A stretch of 51,320 bases of DNA from Vibrio cholerae (GTDB lineage: Bacteria; Actinomycetota; Actinomycetes; Actinomycetales; Micrococcaceae). The DNA is taken from assembly GCA_009728235.1 (NCBI GenBank), contig WNZI01000021.1:1-51320 (forward strand), given 5' to 3'. The notes beneath the pieces are model-generated. The model searched no databases. It worked only from the letters and a program-made list of their open reading frames with translations, and was not told the DNA's origin. The position numbers and the translations under genes were made by a program. Shown here one piece after another: positions 49,741 through 51,320 of this stretch (position 1 is the first letter of the stretch; the number at the start of each line of letters is the position of its first letter).

Positions 49741-50750
49741 ATGAACAGCACCGCTCCTTCGTTCGCTCGCCGACCCCGGCCTCTCGCACTGCTCGGGGTC
49801 ACCCTGCTCGGTCCGGCACTGCTGGGCCTGGCCGGATGCGCAGATCCCGGCCCGGCGACAGCGGGGGACCTCACACCGGTCAGCGCCGCGTCCTCGGCGT
49901 CCCCGGCAGGCGAATTCAACCTCTCGTCGGAGCAGGATCGATTCACCTCCGACGCCTCCGCGGAGCGCAGGCCCTGGTGCCCGAGGCGATCAACGCGGAC
50001 GGCAAGCTCACCGTGGCCGTGAGCCCCTTCGCCGCCCCGCTGGCGCTGTACGCCACTGACAACACGACCGCGATCGGCAACGAGGTGGACATCGCCTACG
50101 CCCTCGCCCAGTCACTGGGCCTAGAGGCGGAGGTGATCCCGGTGGCCTGGGCCGACTGGCCGCTCGGCGTAGAGTCCGGCAAGTACGAGGCAGTGATCAG
50201 CAACGTAACGGTCACCGAGGAGCGGAAGCAGAAGTTCGACTTCGCCAGCTACCGCAACGACCTGCTCGGCTTCTACGCCCCGTCCGACTCCCCAATCAGC
50301 GAGATCAAGAAGGCGAAGGACGTCGCCGGCCTCCGGGTGATCGTGGGTTCCGGGACCAACCAAGAAAAGATCCTGCTGGAGTGGGACGCCGAGAACACGA
50401 AAAACGGGCTCGAGCCGGTCGAATTCCAGTACTACGACGACGACTCGGCCTCCACACTGGCCCTGCAGTCCGGCCGGGCTGACGTGAGCTTCAGCCCCAA
50501 TGCCACGGGCGCCTACAAGGCAAGGGCCGACGGCAAAACCAAGCTCGTGGGTCTGGTGGACGGTGGCTGGCCGAAAAAGGCCAACATCGCCGTGGCCACG
50601 AAAAAGGGCAACGGCTTCGCTGCGGCCGCCCAATCGGGGCTCAACCACCTGATCGACAACGGCACCTATGGTGAAATCCTTGACCGCTGGGGCCTGATCA
50701 CCGAGGCCATCGAGACGTCTGAACTCAACCCGCCCGGCCTGGGGTCCTAA
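49741..50750 (+). CDS. Substrate-binding lipoprotein 2, frameshifted
   Basis: The start gives a lipoprotein signal peptide (LLGPALLGLAGC, lipid Cys 33). The frame breaks near 49967, where GCGGAGCGCAGG should be GCGGAGGCGCAGG, one G missing. It then continues AQALVPEAINADGKLTVAVS, LGVESGKYEAVISNVTVTEE, VGSGTNQEKILLEWDAENTK, ending NPPGLGS. The restored protein is about 336 residues and clearly related to lipoprotein 1. It has no transporter genes of its own, so it probably shares the permease and ATPase at 42-44 kb and widens their substrate range. It is the last gene of the operon. Confidence 0.85.
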
Positions 50751-51145
50751 CCTAACCGCTTCAGCTCGATTCCAGCGATGGCATTACACTGAGGCAGCAT
50801 CACTCAGGGACACCCAACAAGCACTCGGGTGCAGGTGCAACGCCCCCTGATTTACGAGCTTCTTAGCGCCGATAACGAATATTATGTAAAGTAGTAGTCT
50901 GCGTATCTCATCTGATGAATCATCTAGGCCCTCTCCCGCAGGGTTCCGCCTCGCGTACCTGAGGCGCCCTGCGCCGCGGTGTTCAGCGATTTTTGCCTGC
51001 TCCAATCGATGCCCCCCCTTCATGACTACGCGGGGCTGGCTGACACGTCGAATGATGTTGCAGGACGCTCTGACCTGCTGATTTGCTGAGATGATGCAAT
51101 CAATGAAACATTGATTCAAATTCTGGAGTAGGTTCGGGAGGCGGA
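50751..51145. other. Non-coding region before the integrase fragment
   Basis: About 395 bp without a credible gene. An AT-rich patch (CCGATAACGAATATTATGTA at 50869-50888 and the following bases) contrasts with the surrounding GC-rich DNA and resembles the low-GC ends of mobile elements. This region probably marks the junction between the sulfur operon and another element. Confidence 0.45.
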
Positions 51146-51319
51146 ATGGCGGTCGATGGATCTGGACGCGTGCACCTTCTGGGCTCCGCCCAGCTGCTGC
51201 ATCCCGAGCAGCAGACCTTCGATGAGATGCTCGATGGCTGGCGGAACCAGCAGCTGTCGCGCAACCTGAAGTTCGACACCATTGACCAGCGCATCCGGTA
51301 CGAGTGGAGTCCCGCATAG
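51146..51319 (+). pseudogene. 5' fragment of a tyrosine recombinase/integrase gene
   Basis: 57 codons: VHLLGSAQLLHPEQQTFDEM, then LDGWRNQQLSRNLKFDTIDQ, RIRYEWSPA and a TAG. This resembles the N-terminal SAM-like core-binding domain of tyrosine recombinases. It ends before that domain is complete, whereas relatives continue for hundreds of residues with the R-H-R-Y catalytic domain. GGGAGG lies four bases before the ATG. It may be frameshifted or truncated, with more of the gene past the window edge. Confidence 0.6.
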
Positions 51320-51320
51320 T

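Noticed and set aside
1..51320. CRISPR arrays, rRNA or tRNA genes
   Set aside because: No regularly spaced repeats, no rRNA-like conserved segments and no cloverleaf sequence were found on reading both strands; a covariance-model scan was not possible.

Overview
The window is high-GC DNA, GC-rich at third codon positions, of actinobacterial character. The gene content (LLM monooxygenases, a GGDEF-EAL protein, a PIN-domain toxin, a BacMobC-like protein, an ISL3 transposase) would suit an Arthrobacter-like member of the Micrococcaceae, but that genus-level guess is inference. It reads as accessory DNA, either a large plasmid or a genomic island, because mobility genes recur from end to end. No rRNA, tRNA or CRISPR array was seen.

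Left part, 1-16.2 kb, mobilisation region. After the tail of a GGDEF-EAL protein come a serine recombinase with a cluster of inverted repeats upstream (possible res site), a membrane-anchored unknown, a PLD-like protein, a divergent pair of an NYN nuclease and a ribbon-helix-helix/YfbU protein, and a broken second resolvase. A very large methyltransferase-helicase follows, with a second gene apparently nested inside its 5' end. Then come two small unknowns, an excisionase-like HTH protein, a candidate oriT, a MobC-like protein, a relaxase and a frameshifted accessory gene, closed by a hairpin terminator.

Middle-left, 16.2-23.7 kb, and right part, 38.7-50.8 kb, sulfur and methionine region. 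It holds the folate-independent methionine synthase pair MesD/MesX behind a probable SAM (S-box) riboswitch, a VapBC-like toxin-antitoxin pair, two PLP transsulfuration/sulfhydrylation enzymes (MetY-like and MetB-like), and an FMN reductase. On the other side of an inserted transposon it continues with acetyltransferases, a remnant of a third transsulfuration gene, an FAD/NAD(P)-binding protein, an amino-acid-type ABC transporter with two binding lipoproteins, three LLM flavin monooxygenases and a DUF1684 protein. Taken together this looks like uptake and oxidative breakdown of an organosulfur compound, with the released sulfur entering homocysteine and methionine. The substrate is unknown.

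Between these halves, 23.70-38.65 kb, lies what I read as a composite transposon: two ISL3-family copies in inverted orientation, with an identical 8-bp sequence (AGTTTGGC) immediately outside both outer ends. Its cargo is two tandemly duplicated GAF-kinase-receiver-LuxR proteins, an alpha/beta hydrolase, an SRPBCC protein, phosphofructokinase, a HbpS/GlcG protein, a class II aldolase, a HAD phosphatase and dihydroxyacetone kinase subunits DhaL and DhaK. This is a triose-phosphate module with its own sensors. A truncated IS21 element has destroyed the inner end of the right-hand ISL3 copy.

A caution applies throughout. Six otherwise intact genes carry a frameshift, and each is repaired by adding one base. 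These may be sequencing deletions rather than real lesions, and the same error type could also explain the apparent MetY-MetB fusion. The window ends in the 5' fragment of a tyrosine recombinase gene.
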